From JAEUIX01 sp046156035 (GTDB taxonomy: Bacteria; Planctomycetota; Phycisphaerae; Phycisphaerales; UBA1924), in the NCBI GenBank assembly GCA_046156035.1, contig JBJXEW010000022.1, positions 14,963-78,962 of the forward strand: a stretch of DNA of 64,000 nt, read 5' to 3'. The translations under genes were made by a program, and so were the position numbers. The first letter of the stretch is position 1. Each line of letters opens with the position of its first letter. The notes beneath the pieces are model-generated. The model saw only the letters and a program-made list of their open reading frames with translations, was not told the DNA's origin and made no database searches. Shown here piece by piece: positions 50,932-58,863 of this stretch.

Positions 50932-51209
50932 TCCCGACTCGCTGGACCCCGCGCGGGGTGAGCGAAGCGTTCTTCGGAACGCACTTGGCAGCGTGAGAAA
51001 CGCGGCCGGGTGGATCGAAACCCGTGATGGATGCGGGTGCCAAGCAGGGCCGATCTCGGCTCGGTTTGAACGGCAAGCCTGCCCACAACTGCGAGCCCTG
51101 TGCTCGGCTGGTGGGAAGAACAGGCCGCCGCGGTGGGTGTGTCGTCTCGTAGGTTGGGCGTAGGTTGGCGGTTTGGTGTGTGTGGGCCTCGTTTTCACGG
51201 AAAGCACGC
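50932..51209 (+). promoter_or_regulatory. Leader of the S10 operon
   Basis: About 270 nt between the proposed promoter and rpsJ without an ORF I can support. It contains several short inverted repeats (for example CCCCGCGCGGGG near 50947). In other bacteria this leader is a target of ribosomal-protein feedback (L4 in E. coli), but I cannot identify a specific site. No tRNA-like fold was found. Confidence 0.35.
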
Positions 51210-51518
51210 ATGACGGGCGGCAAGATTCGAATCCGGATGGAAGCGTACGACCACATGGCCCTTGATGCCTCCGCGAAGGAGATCGTTGAGCAGGCCAAGC
51301 GCACCAACAGCAAGGTGGCCGGGCCGATCCCGCTGCCGACGCGTGTGGAGCGCTACACGGTTCTGCGTTCGCCGTTCATCGACAAGAAATCTCGTGAGCA
51401 GTTCGAGATCCGGACGTACAAGCGGATCATCGACATCATCGAGCCCAACGCGCGCACGGTCGAGGCGCTCAATCGTTTGGTGGTGCCCGCGGGCGTGTTC
51501 ATCAAGATCAAGGCATGA
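51210..51518 (+). CDS. rpsJ: 30S ribosomal protein S10
   Basis: 102 aa, full length. Contains IRIRMEAYDHMALDASAKEIVEQAKRT, GPIPLPTRVERYTVLRSPFIDKKSREQFEIRTYKR and the C-terminal VPAGVFIKIKA. S10 is in the 30S head and, with NusB, in antitermination complexes. First gene of the operon; AAAGCACGC precedes the ATG without a clear Shine-Dalgarno. Confidence 0.98.
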   Translation: MTGGKIRIRMEAYDHMALDASAKEIVEQAKRTNSKVAGPIPLPTRVERYTVLRSPFIDKKSREQFEIRTYKRIIDIIEPNARTVEALNRLVVPAGVFIKIKA

Positions 51519-51602
51519 TTTTTCTGGAGCCGGGCGCATGAGTGCGTCGCGGCTCCTTGTGTTTGTTGCGGGCAGGGTCGGCAGATTCGGACAGGTGTAC
51601 CT

Positions 51603-52292
51603 ATGGCCTTCACGATGATCGGAACAAAAGTCGGCATGACGCGGGTTTACACGCCCGAGGGCGTGAGCGTGCCCGTGACCGTGATCGCCATCACCGACAA
51701 CACCGTGACGCAGGTGCGGACGGTGGAGAGGGACGGCTACTCGGCGGTGCAGTTGGGGGCGGGCAAGATCAAGGCCCGCAACTCGACGATCCCGGTGATC
51801 GGCCACGACGCGAAGGCCGGTGTGGAGGCGCAGCGCTACCACCGCGAGTTCCGCTGCGAGCCTAAAGAGGCGGGCAAGTTCACGCTGGGCCAGACCTTGA
51901 CCGTGAAAGAGTTCGAGGCCGTGCCGTATGTGGATGTGATCGGCACGAGCAAGGGCAAGGGCTTTCAGGGCACGATGAAGCGCCACCACTTCAAGGGCAT
52001 GTTCGCCAGCCACGGCACGGAGCGGAAGCACCGCTCGCCCGGCTCGATCGGCTCGCTCTGCTCCAACCGTGGTTACGGCGGTGGCTTGGCCAAGGGCAAG
52101 CGCATGGCCGGGCACATGGGCCACACCCGCGTGACGTGCCGCTCGCTGGATGTGATCCGCGTGGACGCTGACAACGGGCTGCTGCTGGTGAAGGGCGCGA
52201 TCGCGGGCCCCAACCGCGGCATGGTGATGATCCGCACGGCGGTGCGGCTGTACAAGAGCAAGGCCAAGAAGGCGGCTGCGAAAAAGGGTTGA
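51603..52292 (+). CDS. rplC: 50S ribosomal protein L3
   Basis: 229 aa. L3 signatures: TMIGTKVGMTRVYTPEGVSVPVTVI at the N-terminus, GTSKGKGFQGTMKRHHFKGMFASHGTERKHRSPGSIGS and GKRMAGHMGHTRVT. The segment between GSIGS and GKRM (LCSNRGYGGGLAK) differs from the usual QSQTPGRVFK and is slightly longer, in the loop that reaches the peptidyl transferase centre. An early 50S assembly protein. Confidence 0.97.
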   Translation: MAFTMIGTKVGMTRVYTPEGVSVPVTVIAITDNTVTQVRTVERDGYSAVQLGAGKIKARNSTIPVIGHDAKAGVEAQRYHREFRCEPKEAGKFTLGQTLTVKEFEAVPYVDVIGTSKGKGFQGTMKRHHFKGMFASHGTERKHRSPGSIGSLCSNRGYGGGLAKGKRMAGHMGHTRVTCRSLDVIRVDADNGLLLVKGAIAGPNRGMVMIRTAVRLYKSKAKKAAAKKG

Positions 52293-52295
52293 TCG

Positions 52296-53003
52296 ATGGA
52301 CGTTCCCGTTCTGAATAAAAAAGGCGCCGAGGTGGGCAAACTCACCATCGACGAGAAGAGCCTCGGCGGCGAGGTTCAGCCCGCGCTGATCAAGCAGGCG
52401 TACGTGATGTATCACGCGAACCTGCGTCAGGGCTCCAGCCGCACGAAGAACCGTCGCGAGGTTTCGGGCTCGACCCGCAAGATCTACAAGCAGAAGGGCA
52501 CCGGCAACGCCCGTCACGGCGACCGCAAGGTGAACCTGATGAAGGGCGGCGGGCACGCCCACAGCAAGAAGAAGACGCGCGAGGACTACCGCCTGGAGAT
52601 GCCCAAGAAGATGCGGCGCAAGGCGAACCGCAACGCGCTCCTGGCCAAACTGGTGGACAACGAGGTGCGGATCATCGACGATCTGAAACTCACGGCCCCC
52701 AAGACGAAAGAGTTCGTGTCGTTCCTTGAGGCGATCAAGGTGGACAAGCGGGCGCTGGTGGCGGTGGCGGCGGACGCGACGACGACGCGGCAGGCCGGCA
52801 AGAACCTGGACGAGGTGACCCTGTGCCGCGCCGATCAGTTGACGGCGTTTGAGATGCTCAACCACCGGTACCTGGTGATTTCGAAGGCCGATCTGCAGGC
52901 GTGGCTGACGGGCCCGTCGAGCCAGACCGGCAAGGACGCCAAGGTGAGCCCGATGGGGGCGAGGCCCGCGACGAAGGCCAGCGCGAAGAAGGAGGCTGCC
53001 TGA
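52296..53003 (+). CDS. rplD: 50S ribosomal protein L4
   Basis: 235 aa, 3 bp after rplC. Typical L4: LIKQAYVMYHANLRQGSSRTKNRREVSGSTRKIYKQKGTGNARHGDRK and a conserved GGGHAHSKK loop lining the exit tunnel. The C-terminus is extended by about 30 residues (Lys/Ala-rich tail, SPMGARPATKASAKKEAA). L4 is the classical feedback regulator of the S10 operon. The stop overlaps the rplW ATG by one base. Confidence 0.97.
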   Translation: MDVPVLNKKGAEVGKLTIDEKSLGGEVQPALIKQAYVMYHANLRQGSSRTKNRREVSGSTRKIYKQKGTGNARHGDRKVNLMKGGGHAHSKKKTREDYRLEMPKKMRRKANRNALLAKLVDNEVRIIDDLKLTAPKTKEFVSFLEAIKVDKRALVAVAADATTTRQAGKNLDEVTLCRADQLTAFEMLNHRYLVISKADLQAWLTGPSSQTGKDAKVSPMGARPATKASAKKEAA

Positions 53004-53281
53004 TGCACGCGATTGATGTGATCAAGCGGCCGCTGCTCACCGAGAAGAGCACGTTCATCATGAACGAGCGCGGGCAGTACACGTTCGAGGTTGATCCTCG
53101 GGCGAGCAAGGTGGAGATCAAGGCGGCGGTCGAGACGCTGTACAAGGTGAAGGTGGAGCGTGTGAACACGTCCATCAAGCGCGACAAGACGCGGCGTCTG
53201 AAGTACGGGACGATCTTCGGGAAGTTCAGCAAGAAGGCGATCGTGCGGCTGCAAGAGGGGCAGACGATCGAGTTGTTCTAG
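53003..53281 (+). CDS. rplW: 50S ribosomal protein L23
   Basis: 92 aa, normal length. VIKRPLLTEKSTFIMNERGQYTFEVDPRASKVEIKAAVETLYKVKVERVNT is the L23 core, next to the exit tunnel where trigger factor and SRP dock. GGAGG six bases upstream of the ATG inside the end of rplD; TGATG junction. Followed by an 80-bp gap filled with repeats. Confidence 0.97.
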   Translation: MHAIDVIKRPLLTEKSTFIMNERGQYTFEVDPRASKVEIKAAVETLYKVKVERVNTSIKRDKTRRLKYGTIFGKFSKKAIVRLQEGQTIELF

Positions 53282-53282
53282 A

Positions 53283-53340
53283 GAGAAGAAGAAGGCACAG
53301 AGGCACGAAGGGAAGGCGGACGGGACGTCCGCCCCACCAA
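53283..53340. repeat. Tandem AAGGCACGA units plus REP palindrome copy 2
   Basis: Purine-rich AGAAGGCACAGAGGCACGAAGG is followed by the palindrome GGCGGACG GGA CGTCCGCC (53315-53333) and CCACCAA. The palindrome is the reverse orientation of the copy at 9971. It occupies the whole rplW-rplB spacer. Confidence 0.87.
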
Positions 53341-53361
53341 GCAAAGCAGTCAGGGCACACT

Positions 53362-54222
53362 ATGCCGATCCGCATCTACGACAAGACCAGCGCCGGGCGC
53401 CGCTTCAGTTCGGTGAACCTCAACAGCGAGGTTACGAAGTTTGCGCCCCAGAAGAGCCTGCTCCGCCCCCTCTCCAAGAGCGGCGGCCGCAACCACTCCG
53501 GCAAGATCACGATGCGCGGCCGCGGCGGCGGCGCCAAGCGGAACTACCGCCTGATCGACTTCCGCCGGTTTGACCGCGACGGCATCGAGGGCACGGTGGT
53601 GGGTGTTGAGTACGACCCCAACCGCTCGGCCCACATCGCGCTGATCGAATACGCGGATGGCGCGAAGCGCTACATCATCGCCCCCATCGGCATCAAGCCG
53701 GGCGACACCATCGCGTCGTCTGCGGATGCGGCCGTTGACCCCAAGGTGGGTAACAACATGCCGCTGAAGTTCATTCCCACGGGCCTGTCGGTGCACTGCA
53801 TCGAATTGGTGCCGGGGCGCGGCGGGCAGATGTGCCGCTCCGCGGGCATGTACGCCAAACTGCTGAACAAGGAAGGCAAGTACGCCACGCTGATGCTGCC
53901 CTCGGGCGAGCAGCGGATGGTGCACATGGAGTGCCGCGCCACGATCGGCGAGGTCGGCAACCCGGACAACGCGCAGGTGCGCTACGGCAAGGCCGGCCGC
54001 ATGCGGCACCTTGGTCGCCGGCCGATCACGCGTGGCGTGGCGAAGAGCCACAACGCTCACCCGCTGGGTGGTGGTTCGGGCCGCAGCAAGGGCAACCGCC
54101 CGCCGTGCGGCCCCACGGGCGTGCTGGCCAAGGGCGGCCGGACGCGTAACAAGAAGAAGCACAGCACGAAGTTGATCATCCGCCGCCGCGTGAGCACGCG
54201 GTACGGTCAGGTGAGCAAGTAA
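53362..54222 (+). CDS. rplB: 50S ribosomal protein L2
   Basis: 286 aa. Normal L2 in the N-terminal and middle parts (NHSGKITMRGRGGGAKRNYR, GVEYDPNRSAHIALI, MYAKLLNKEGKYATLMLPSGEQR). The highly conserved C-terminal block usually read as MNPVDHPHGGGEG is KSHNAHPLGGGSG here: the key His (E. coli 229) is kept, but the preceding Asp and the second His are replaced. L2 supports peptidyl transfer and subunit joining. Confidence 0.96.
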   Translation: MPIRIYDKTSAGRRFSSVNLNSEVTKFAPQKSLLRPLSKSGGRNHSGKITMRGRGGGAKRNYRLIDFRRFDRDGIEGTVVGVEYDPNRSAHIALIEYADGAKRYIIAPIGIKPGDTIASSADAAVDPKVGNNMPLKFIPTGLSVHCIELVPGRGGQMCRSAGMYAKLLNKEGKYATLMLPSGEQRMVHMECRATIGEVGNPDNAQVRYGKAGRMRHLGRRPITRGVAKSHNAHPLGGGSGRSKGNRPPCGPTGVLAKGGRTRNKKKHSTKLIIRRRVSTRYGQVSK

Positions 54223-54226
54223 AGCC

Positions 54227-54270
54227 AGAGGGCACGACGAAGGCACGAAGGCACGAAGAAGGCACGAGAG
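54227..54270. repeat. Tandem AAGGCACGA units before rpsS
   Basis: AGGGCACGACGAAGGCACG followed by AAGGCACGAAGAAGGCACG; the AAGG of the last unit may serve as ribosome-binding sequence, since no other Shine-Dalgarno precedes the rpsS ATG. Confidence 0.75.
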
Positions 54271-54274
54271 CACT

Positions 54275-54592
54275 ATGAGCCGTAGTCTGAAGAAAGGTCC
54301 GTTCGTCGATGAGCGTCTGTTCCGCCGGGTGGAGCGGCTCAACCAGATGAGCAAGAAGGAGCCGCTCAAGACGTGGCGGCGGGCCTGCACGATCGTGCCC
54401 GAGTTCATCGGGCACACGTTCAAGGTGCACAACGGGCGTGCGTTTCTGGATGTGTTCGTGACCGAGGACATGGTGGGGCACAAACTGGGTGAGTTCAGCC
54501 CGACCCGCACGTTCAAGGGCCACACGAACAAGAAGGAAGGCATCGTGGAGGGCGGCAAGACGGCCACGCCCGCGCCGGCCGGCAAGAAGTGA
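54275..54592 (+). CDS. rpsS: 30S ribosomal protein S19
   Basis: 105 aa. SRSLKKGPFVDERLFRRVERL and CTIVPEFIGHTFKVHNGRAFLDVFVTEDMVGHKLGEFSPTRTFKGH are diagnostic. S19 sits in the 30S head with S13. The C-terminus is longer than usual by about 13 residues (EGGKTATPAPAGKK). Confidence 0.98.
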   Translation: MSRSLKKGPFVDERLFRRVERLNQMSKKEPLKTWRRACTIVPEFIGHTFKVHNGRAFLDVFVTEDMVGHKLGEFSPTRTFKGHTNKKEGIVEGGKTATPAPAGKK

Positions 54593-54659
54593 TCGCCCGG
54601 GTTTGATGACCGAAGCAGACTGATTGACCGAGACTTTTTCTGTATCCAAGGACGCAACC

Positions 54660-55205
54660 GTGAGAATCCACTCCACAACCCTGACCAAGATCGCCAAGGA
54701 GAAGGGCGCGAGCGTTGAGACGCTGGCGCAGGCGGTTGAGCGCACGGGCATGAAGGGCAGCCGCGCGGTGTCGGCGGTGAAGAACTGGATGAAGGGGACC
54801 GACCACCCGCGCTGCAAGGCGGGCGACATCGCCAAACTGGCGCAGGCCTTGGGCGTGGAGACGCCCAAGATCGCCAAGTTCGAGTGCATCCTGAAGTATC
54901 ACAAGGGCAGCCCGCGCAAGGCCAAACTCCTCACCGACCTGGTGAAGGGCAAGAACGTGGACACGGCGATCAACCTGCTGACGTTCACGACCAAGCGGGC
55001 CGCGGTGGACGTGAAGAAGGCGCTCAACTCGGCGATCGCGGACGCGGAGCAGGTGAACGCGGATGTGACGGCGCTGGTGGTGGCGGAGAGCCGCGTGGAT
55101 GAGGGGCCGACGCTGAAGCGGTTCCACCAGAAGGACCGCGGTCGGGCCCACAGCATTTTCAAGCGGATGACGCACATCACGATCGCGCTGGCGGAGAAGG
55201 CGTAA
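54660..55205 (+). CDS. rplV: 50S ribosomal protein L22 fused to an N-terminal XRE-like helix-turn-helix domain
   Basis: 181 aa, about 70 longer than typical L22. The start is GTG 54660 with AAGGA nine bases upstream of it; TTG 54624 is an alternative. Residues about 8-68 read as a Cro/C1-type HTH: LTKIAKEKGASVETLAQAV, then SRAVSAVKNWMKG and KAGDIAKLAQALGVETPKI, matching the usual helix pattern (LA in helix 2, W.KG after helix 3, LA.aLGV in helix 5). Residues 75-181 are L22 (SPRKAKLLTDLVKGKNVDTA, KKALNSAIADAEQ, DEGPTLKRFHQKDRGRAHSIFKRMTHITI). L22 lines the exit tunnel. Normal operon position between rpsS and rpsC. The HTH could bind DNA or simply be a structural extension on the ribosome. Confidence 0.9.
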   Translation: MRIHSTTLTKIAKEKGASVETLAQAVERTGMKGSRAVSAVKNWMKGTDHPRCKAGDIAKLAQALGVETPKIAKFECILKYHKGSPRKAKLLTDLVKGKNVDTAINLLTFTTKRAAVDVKKALNSAIADAEQVNADVTALVVAESRVDEGPTLKRFHQKDRGRAHSIFKRMTHITIALAEKA

Positions 55206-55216
55206 AGAGCGGGCAT

Positions 55217-55265
55217 GGCGGACGGGACGTCCGCCCCACCGAAGGCACGAAGAAGGCACGAAGCA
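55217..55265. repeat. REP palindrome copy 3 plus AAGGCACGA units before rpsC
   Basis: GGCGGACG GGA CGTCCGCC (55217-55235), CCACC, then GAAGGCACGAAGAAGGCACG immediately before the rpsC ATG. Same order of parts as the rplW-rplB gap, but palindrome first. Confidence 0.87.
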
Positions 55266-55266
55266 A

Positions 55267-55968
55267 ATGGGACAGAAGACACATCCATACGGCCTCCGCG
55301 TCGGCATCACCGAGCCTCACCGCTCGCGCTGGTACGCCCCCAAGGCGCTCTTCGGCGAGTTGCTGGTGGAGGACTTCAAGATCCGCAAGTTCATCGACGA
55401 GCGGCTCAACCGCAAGCCCCCCTACGCGGCGGTGAGCGACGTGCATATCGAGCGCACGCGCGAGGAACTCAAGGTCATCATCAAGACGGCCCGCCCGGGC
55501 CTGGTGATCGGCCCCAAGGGCGCCGAGGTGGACCGCATCACGGAAGAACTGCAGTACATGACGGGCCGCAAGGTGAGCATCGCGATCATCGAACTGAAGA
55601 ACCCGGATGTTGAGGCCCAGTTGGTGGCCGAGGGCGTGGCCGAGAGCCTGCGCAAGCGCATGATGTTCCGGCGGGCCATGAAGATGAAGGCGGATGCGGT
55701 GATGGCCGCGGGGGCCAAGGGCGTGTGGATTGTGATGGCCGGCCGCCTGGGCGGGGCCGAGATGAGCCGGACGGCGGACGTGCGGCAGGGCTCGCTGCCC
55801 CTGAGCACGCTTCAGGCGAACATTGACTACGGCTTTGCCGAGGCGTTCATGAGTTACGGGGCGATCGGCGTGAAGGTGTGGATCTTCAAGGGCTTGTATG
55901 AGGCGGAAGCCGCGCCGCAGCAGCCGGAAGCGGCGGGCACGCGGGTGAAGTCTCGTGGCCGCAGGTAA
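55267..55968 (+). CDS. rpsC: 30S ribosomal protein S3
   Basis: 233 aa. GQKTHPYGLRVGITEPHRSRWYA, the KH-domain loop RPGLVIGPKGAEVDRITEEL, and the C-terminal GGAEMSRTADVRQGSLPLSTLQANIDYGFAEA identify S3, at the mRNA entry site. The C-terminal tail is Glu/Ala/Pro then basic. No clear Shine-Dalgarno other than the repeat-derived AAGG. Confidence 0.97.
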   Translation: MGQKTHPYGLRVGITEPHRSRWYAPKALFGELLVEDFKIRKFIDERLNRKPPYAAVSDVHIERTREELKVIIKTARPGLVIGPKGAEVDRITEELQYMTGRKVSIAIIELKNPDVEAQLVAEGVAESLRKRMMFRRAMKMKADAVMAAGAKGVWIVMAGRLGGAEMSRTADVRQGSLPLSTLQANIDYGFAEAFMSYGAIGVKVWIFKGLYEAEAAPQQPEAAGTRVKSRGRR

Positions 55969-55992
55969 GCAACAGGATTCGGAGCAAGACGC

Positions 55993-56412
55993 ATGGCCTT
56001 GATGCCCAAACGAGTGAAGTTCCGCAAAGAGATGCGCAGGGTGCGCCCGCGCAAGGCGACCAAGGGCAACTACGTCGCGTTCGGCGACTTCGGCCTGCAG
56101 GCTTTGGTGGGTGTGTGGCTGCCGGGCAAGGTGATCGAGGCCGGGCGTGTCGCGGCTCAGCACTACCTGAAGCGCGAGGGCAAGTTGTTCATCCGGGTTT
56201 TCCCGGACAAGCCGATCTCCAAGAAGCCGCTGGAGACGCGAATGGGCACGGGCAAGGCCGAGGTGGAGTATTGGGCGGCCCGCGTGAAGCCGGGCACCGT
56301 GCTCTACGAGATCGCGGGCGTGACGGAAGCGACGGCGCGTCAGGTGTTCACGCGGGTGGCGATGAAGATGCCGGTGCGCTGCCGGATGGTTTCGCGGCGT
56401 GTGGCTGTTTGA
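55993..56412 (+). CDS. rplP: 50S ribosomal protein L16
   Basis: 139 aa. LMPKRVKFRKEMRRVRPRKATKGNYVAFGDFGLQAL and the SKKPLETRMGTGKAEVEYWAARVKPGTVLYEIAG block are diagnostic. L16 organises the A site of the peptidyl transferase centre. GGAG about 10 bases before the ATG. Length and sequence are ordinary. Confidence 0.97.
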   Translation: MALMPKRVKFRKEMRRVRPRKATKGNYVAFGDFGLQALVGVWLPGKVIEAGRVAAQHYLKREGKLFIRVFPDKPISKKPLETRMGTGKAEVEYWAARVKPGTVLYEIAGVTEATARQVFTRVAMKMPVRCRMVSRRVAV

Positions 56413-56477
56413 TTGACGGATGATGACGACTGTGTAGAGCCTGATGGGTTCGCTGACTTCGAGACAAGGACACGACC

Positions 56478-56861
56478 ATGACCGGGGCCGAAGCCCGTAA
56501 GTTGACCGACGAAGAACTCACCACCGAGGTGGAGAGCCTCAAGGGCAGGCTGTACACGCTGCGCACCCAGATGACCACCGAGAAGGTGGAGGATGTGTCG
56601 CAGTTCCGCAAGATCCGTCAGAGCATCGCGCGGCTGATGGGCGAGCGGTCGGCCCGCCGGCACGGCAAGGCCGGGGCGAGCGGTGAGGGGCGCGTGCCCG
56701 CCGCGGCGGGCAAGGTTGCGCCCGCGGCCAAGGCCAAGAGCGTGAAGAAGGTGGCGGGGCCCAAGAAGGCGGCTAAGGCCGCGGCTCCGAAGGCGGCAAA
56801 GACGGTGAAGGCCGGCAAGCCCGCGAAGGCTGGCAAGGGTGCGAAGGCCGCGAAGAAGTAA
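56478..56861 (+). CDS. rpmC: 50S ribosomal protein L29 with histone H1-like Lys/Ala tail
   Basis: 127 aa; L29 is usually about 65. Residues 1-62 are the L29 coil (ARKLTDEELTTEVESLKGRLYTLRTQ, FRKIRQSIARLMGERSARR). The remaining 65 residues are an Ala/Lys/Pro/Gly-rich tail of PKKAAKAAAPKAAK-like repeats, much like histone H1-type tails in bacteria. AAGGA precedes the ATG. The tail could contact rRNA or the nascent-chain exit region. Confidence 0.95.
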   Translation: MTGAEARKLTDEELTTEVESLKGRLYTLRTQMTTEKVEDVSQFRKIRQSIARLMGERSARRHGKAGASGEGRVPAAAGKVAPAAKAKSVKKVAGPKKAAKAAAPKAAKTVKAGKPAKAGKGAKAAKK

Positions 56862-56923
56862 GAAATCCGCGGGGAGCGGGCGAAGATCGCCGCGGCCCCC
56901 AGAAGTGAACCGAGAACGAACCT

Positions 56924-57259
56924 ATGACCGCAACGACGACCAAGCCGCAGACCAAGCCGCAGAAGAGCAAGCAGACCAACCGCACGGGCGTGGTCCGTTC
57001 GGACAAGCGGGCCAAGACGCGCACCGTGGAGGTGCCGAACATGACCGTGCACGCCAAGTACGGCAAGATCATCCGCAAGCTCACCACGCTGCAGGTGCAC
57101 GACGAGAAGAACACGTCGGCGCTGGGCGACCTGGTGGAGGTGGCGCCGTGCCGGCCGATGAGCAAGAGCAAGTCGTGGACGCTGGTTCGGGTGGTGGAGA
57201 AGGGCGTGGGCCTGGGCTTTGAGGGCGTGAGCGCTCCGGGGCAGGACAAGAAGGCCTGA
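56924..57259 (+). CDS. rpsQ: 30S ribosomal protein S17
   Basis: 111 aa. S17 core: RTGVVRSDKRAKTRTVEVPNMTVHAKYGKIIRKLTTLQVHDEKN and GDLVEVAPCRPMSKSKSWTLVRVVEK. It has an about 18-residue Thr/Lys/Gln-rich N-terminal extension and a short C-terminal one. Early 16S-binding protein. Confidence 0.96.
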   Translation: MTATTTKPQTKPQKSKQTNRTGVVRSDKRAKTRTVEVPNMTVHAKYGKIIRKLTTLQVHDEKNTSALGDLVEVAPCRPMSKSKSWTLVRVVEKGVGLGFEGVSAPGQDKKA

Positions 57260-57314
57260 GGCGATCACGGGCGGTTGAGTTGAACGGGCGGGCACGAGCA
57301 GAAAGTTTTTTCCA

Positions 57315-57701
57315 ATGCTGCAACAAGAAACACGATGCGAAGTGGCGGACAACAGCGGGGCGAAGATCGCCTACGTGATCCGCGTGTACGGCGGCTCGAC
57401 CGCGTCGGGCAAGTTCACGCGCCGCATCGCCAACATCGGCGACAAGGTGTTCGTGTCCATCAAGCGGGCGTTGCCGGGGGCCGAGGTGAAGGCGGGTGAC
57501 AAGCACAAGGCGGTGGTGGTGCGGACGACCAAGGCGACGCGCCGTTCGGACGGGTCGTACGTGAAGTTCGACGCCAACGCGGTGGTGCTGATCCAGGACG
57601 ACGGCAACCCCAAGGGCACGCGCATCTTCGGGCCGGTGGCTCGCGAGTTGCGCGACAAGAACTTCATGAAGATCGTCAGCCTCGCTCCGGAGGTGGTGTG
57701 A
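57315..57701 (+). CDS. rplN: 50S ribosomal protein L14
   Basis: 128 aa. LQQETRCEVADNSGAKIAYVIRVYGGS, VKAGDKHKAVVVRTTKATRRSDGSYVKFDANAVVLI and GTRIFGPVARELRDKNFMKIVSLAPEVV are typical, with a few extra residues (usual length ~122). L14 forms an intersubunit bridge. Confidence 0.97.
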   Translation: MLQQETRCEVADNSGAKIAYVIRVYGGSTASGKFTRRIANIGDKVFVSIKRALPGAEVKAGDKHKAVVVRTTKATRRSDGSYVKFDANAVVLIQDDGNPKGTRIFGPVARELRDKNFMKIVSLAPEVV

Positions 57702-57702
57702 T

Positions 57703-58038
57703 ATGGCCATGCACGTGAAAAAGGGCGACCAGGTCATGGTGACCAGCGGCTCGCACAAGGGCAAGACCGGACGGATCAAGGAAGTGCTGACCAAGCACGA
57801 CCGGGTGATCATCGAGGGGCTGAACCTGCGCACCAAGCATGTGCGGCCCTCGCGCACCAGCCCGCAGGGCGGCATCATGACGCGCGAGGCGGGGATTCAC
57901 ATCTCCAACGTGAGCCCGGTGGTGGACGGCAAGCCCACGCGCGTGCGGTTTGTGGTGAAGAAGGACGGCAGCAAGGTGCGGGTGGCCGCGCGGGGCGGGG
58001 CGGAGTTGAGCGTGGTGCGTGGTCCGAAGAAAGACTGA
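57703..58038 (+). CDS. rplX: 50S ribosomal protein L24
   Basis: 111 aa. KOW motif: MHVKKGDQVMVTSGSHKGKTGRIKEVLTKHDRVIIEGLNLRTKHVRPS, and GGIMTREAGIHISNVSPV. Initiator of 50S assembly. GGAGG overlaps the end of rplN, and the two genes are one base apart. Confidence 0.97.
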   Translation: MAMHVKKGDQVMVTSGSHKGKTGRIKEVLTKHDRVIIEGLNLRTKHVRPSRTSPQGGIMTREAGIHISNVSPVVDGKPTRVRFVVKKDGSKVRVAARGGAELSVVRGPKKD

Positions 58039-58091
58039 GTGAAGCAGGTTGCCCCATTCGCACGGCGAGGGGCGTTTGAAGCGAGCAGAAC

Positions 58092-58841
58092 ATGGCCAGC
58101 GACAAGGACAACAAGAACAAGCCCCCCCAGCAGGGCAAGCCCAAAGACGCGGCCGCCAAGAGCGGCGGCGGTGGCGGTGGGGGCGGCAAGCCCAAGGGCG
58201 ATGCCAAGGGCAAGAAGCACGACACCGGGCCGGAAGAGCCGGCGGGCCCGCGCGTGGAGCCGCGCTTGCAGACGCGCTACAAGCAGCACGTGGCGCCGGC
58301 GATGGGCGAGAAGTTCGGGCTGAAGAACCCGAACCAGCGGCCGCGGGTGTCGCACGTCACGATCAACGTGAACATGGGCCGGCACCTGGACGGGGCGAAG
58401 ATTCCGGCGAACGTGAAGACGACGGTGCTGGACACGATCCAGAAGGTGACGGGCCAGAAGCCGGTGGTGCTCAAGGCCAAGAAGAGCGTGTCGAACTTCA
58501 AGGTGCGCGAGGGCGTGGAGACGGCGGCGATGGTGACGCTGCGTCGCGACCGGATGTGGCACTTCCTGGACAGGTTCATCAACCTTGCGTGCCCGCGTAT
58601 CAAGGACTTCCGCGGCTTGAAGGAGACGGCCTTCGACGGGCAGGGCAACTACTCCTGCGGCATCAACGAGCAGGGCGTGTTCCCCGAGATCAACATGGCC
58701 GAGGCGGTCTTCACGCACGGCATGAACATCAACATCAGTTTCACGGGCGGCTCCAACCCGGAGATGAGCCGCTTCATTCTGGCGGAACTGGGGATGCCCT
58801 TCCGCAAGCCCGAAGAGAACACGCGCGGCGGCAAGAAGTAA
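58092..58841 (+). CDS. rplE: 50S ribosomal protein L5 with Gly/Lys-rich N-terminal extension
   Basis: 249 aa; L5 is normally about 180. Residues 1-55 are low-complexity and charged, with a run of eight glycines and KPKGDAKGKKHD. The L5 body follows: LQTRYKQHVAPAMGEKFGLKNPNQRPRVSHVTINVNMG, KAKKSVSNFKVREG and the C-terminal FPEINMAEAVFTHGMNINISF. L5 binds 5S rRNA in the central protuberance. Confidence 0.95.
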   Translation: MASDKDNKNKPPQQGKPKDAAAKSGGGGGGGGKPKGDAKGKKHDTGPEEPAGPRVEPRLQTRYKQHVAPAMGEKFGLKNPNQRPRVSHVTINVNMGRHLDGAKIPANVKTTVLDTIQKVTGQKPVVLKAKKSVSNFKVREGVETAAMVTLRRDRMWHFLDRFINLACPRIKDFRGLKETAFDGQGNYSCGINEQGVFPEINMAEAVFTHGMNINISFTGGSNPEMSRFILAELGMPFRKPEENTRGGKK

Positions 58842-58863
58842 GCGACGACAGAGGACTCCTCCA

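Noticed and set aside
50932..51209. tRNA or riboswitch in the S10 leader
   Set aside because: No cloverleaf, CCA end or recognisable riboswitch core could be traced.
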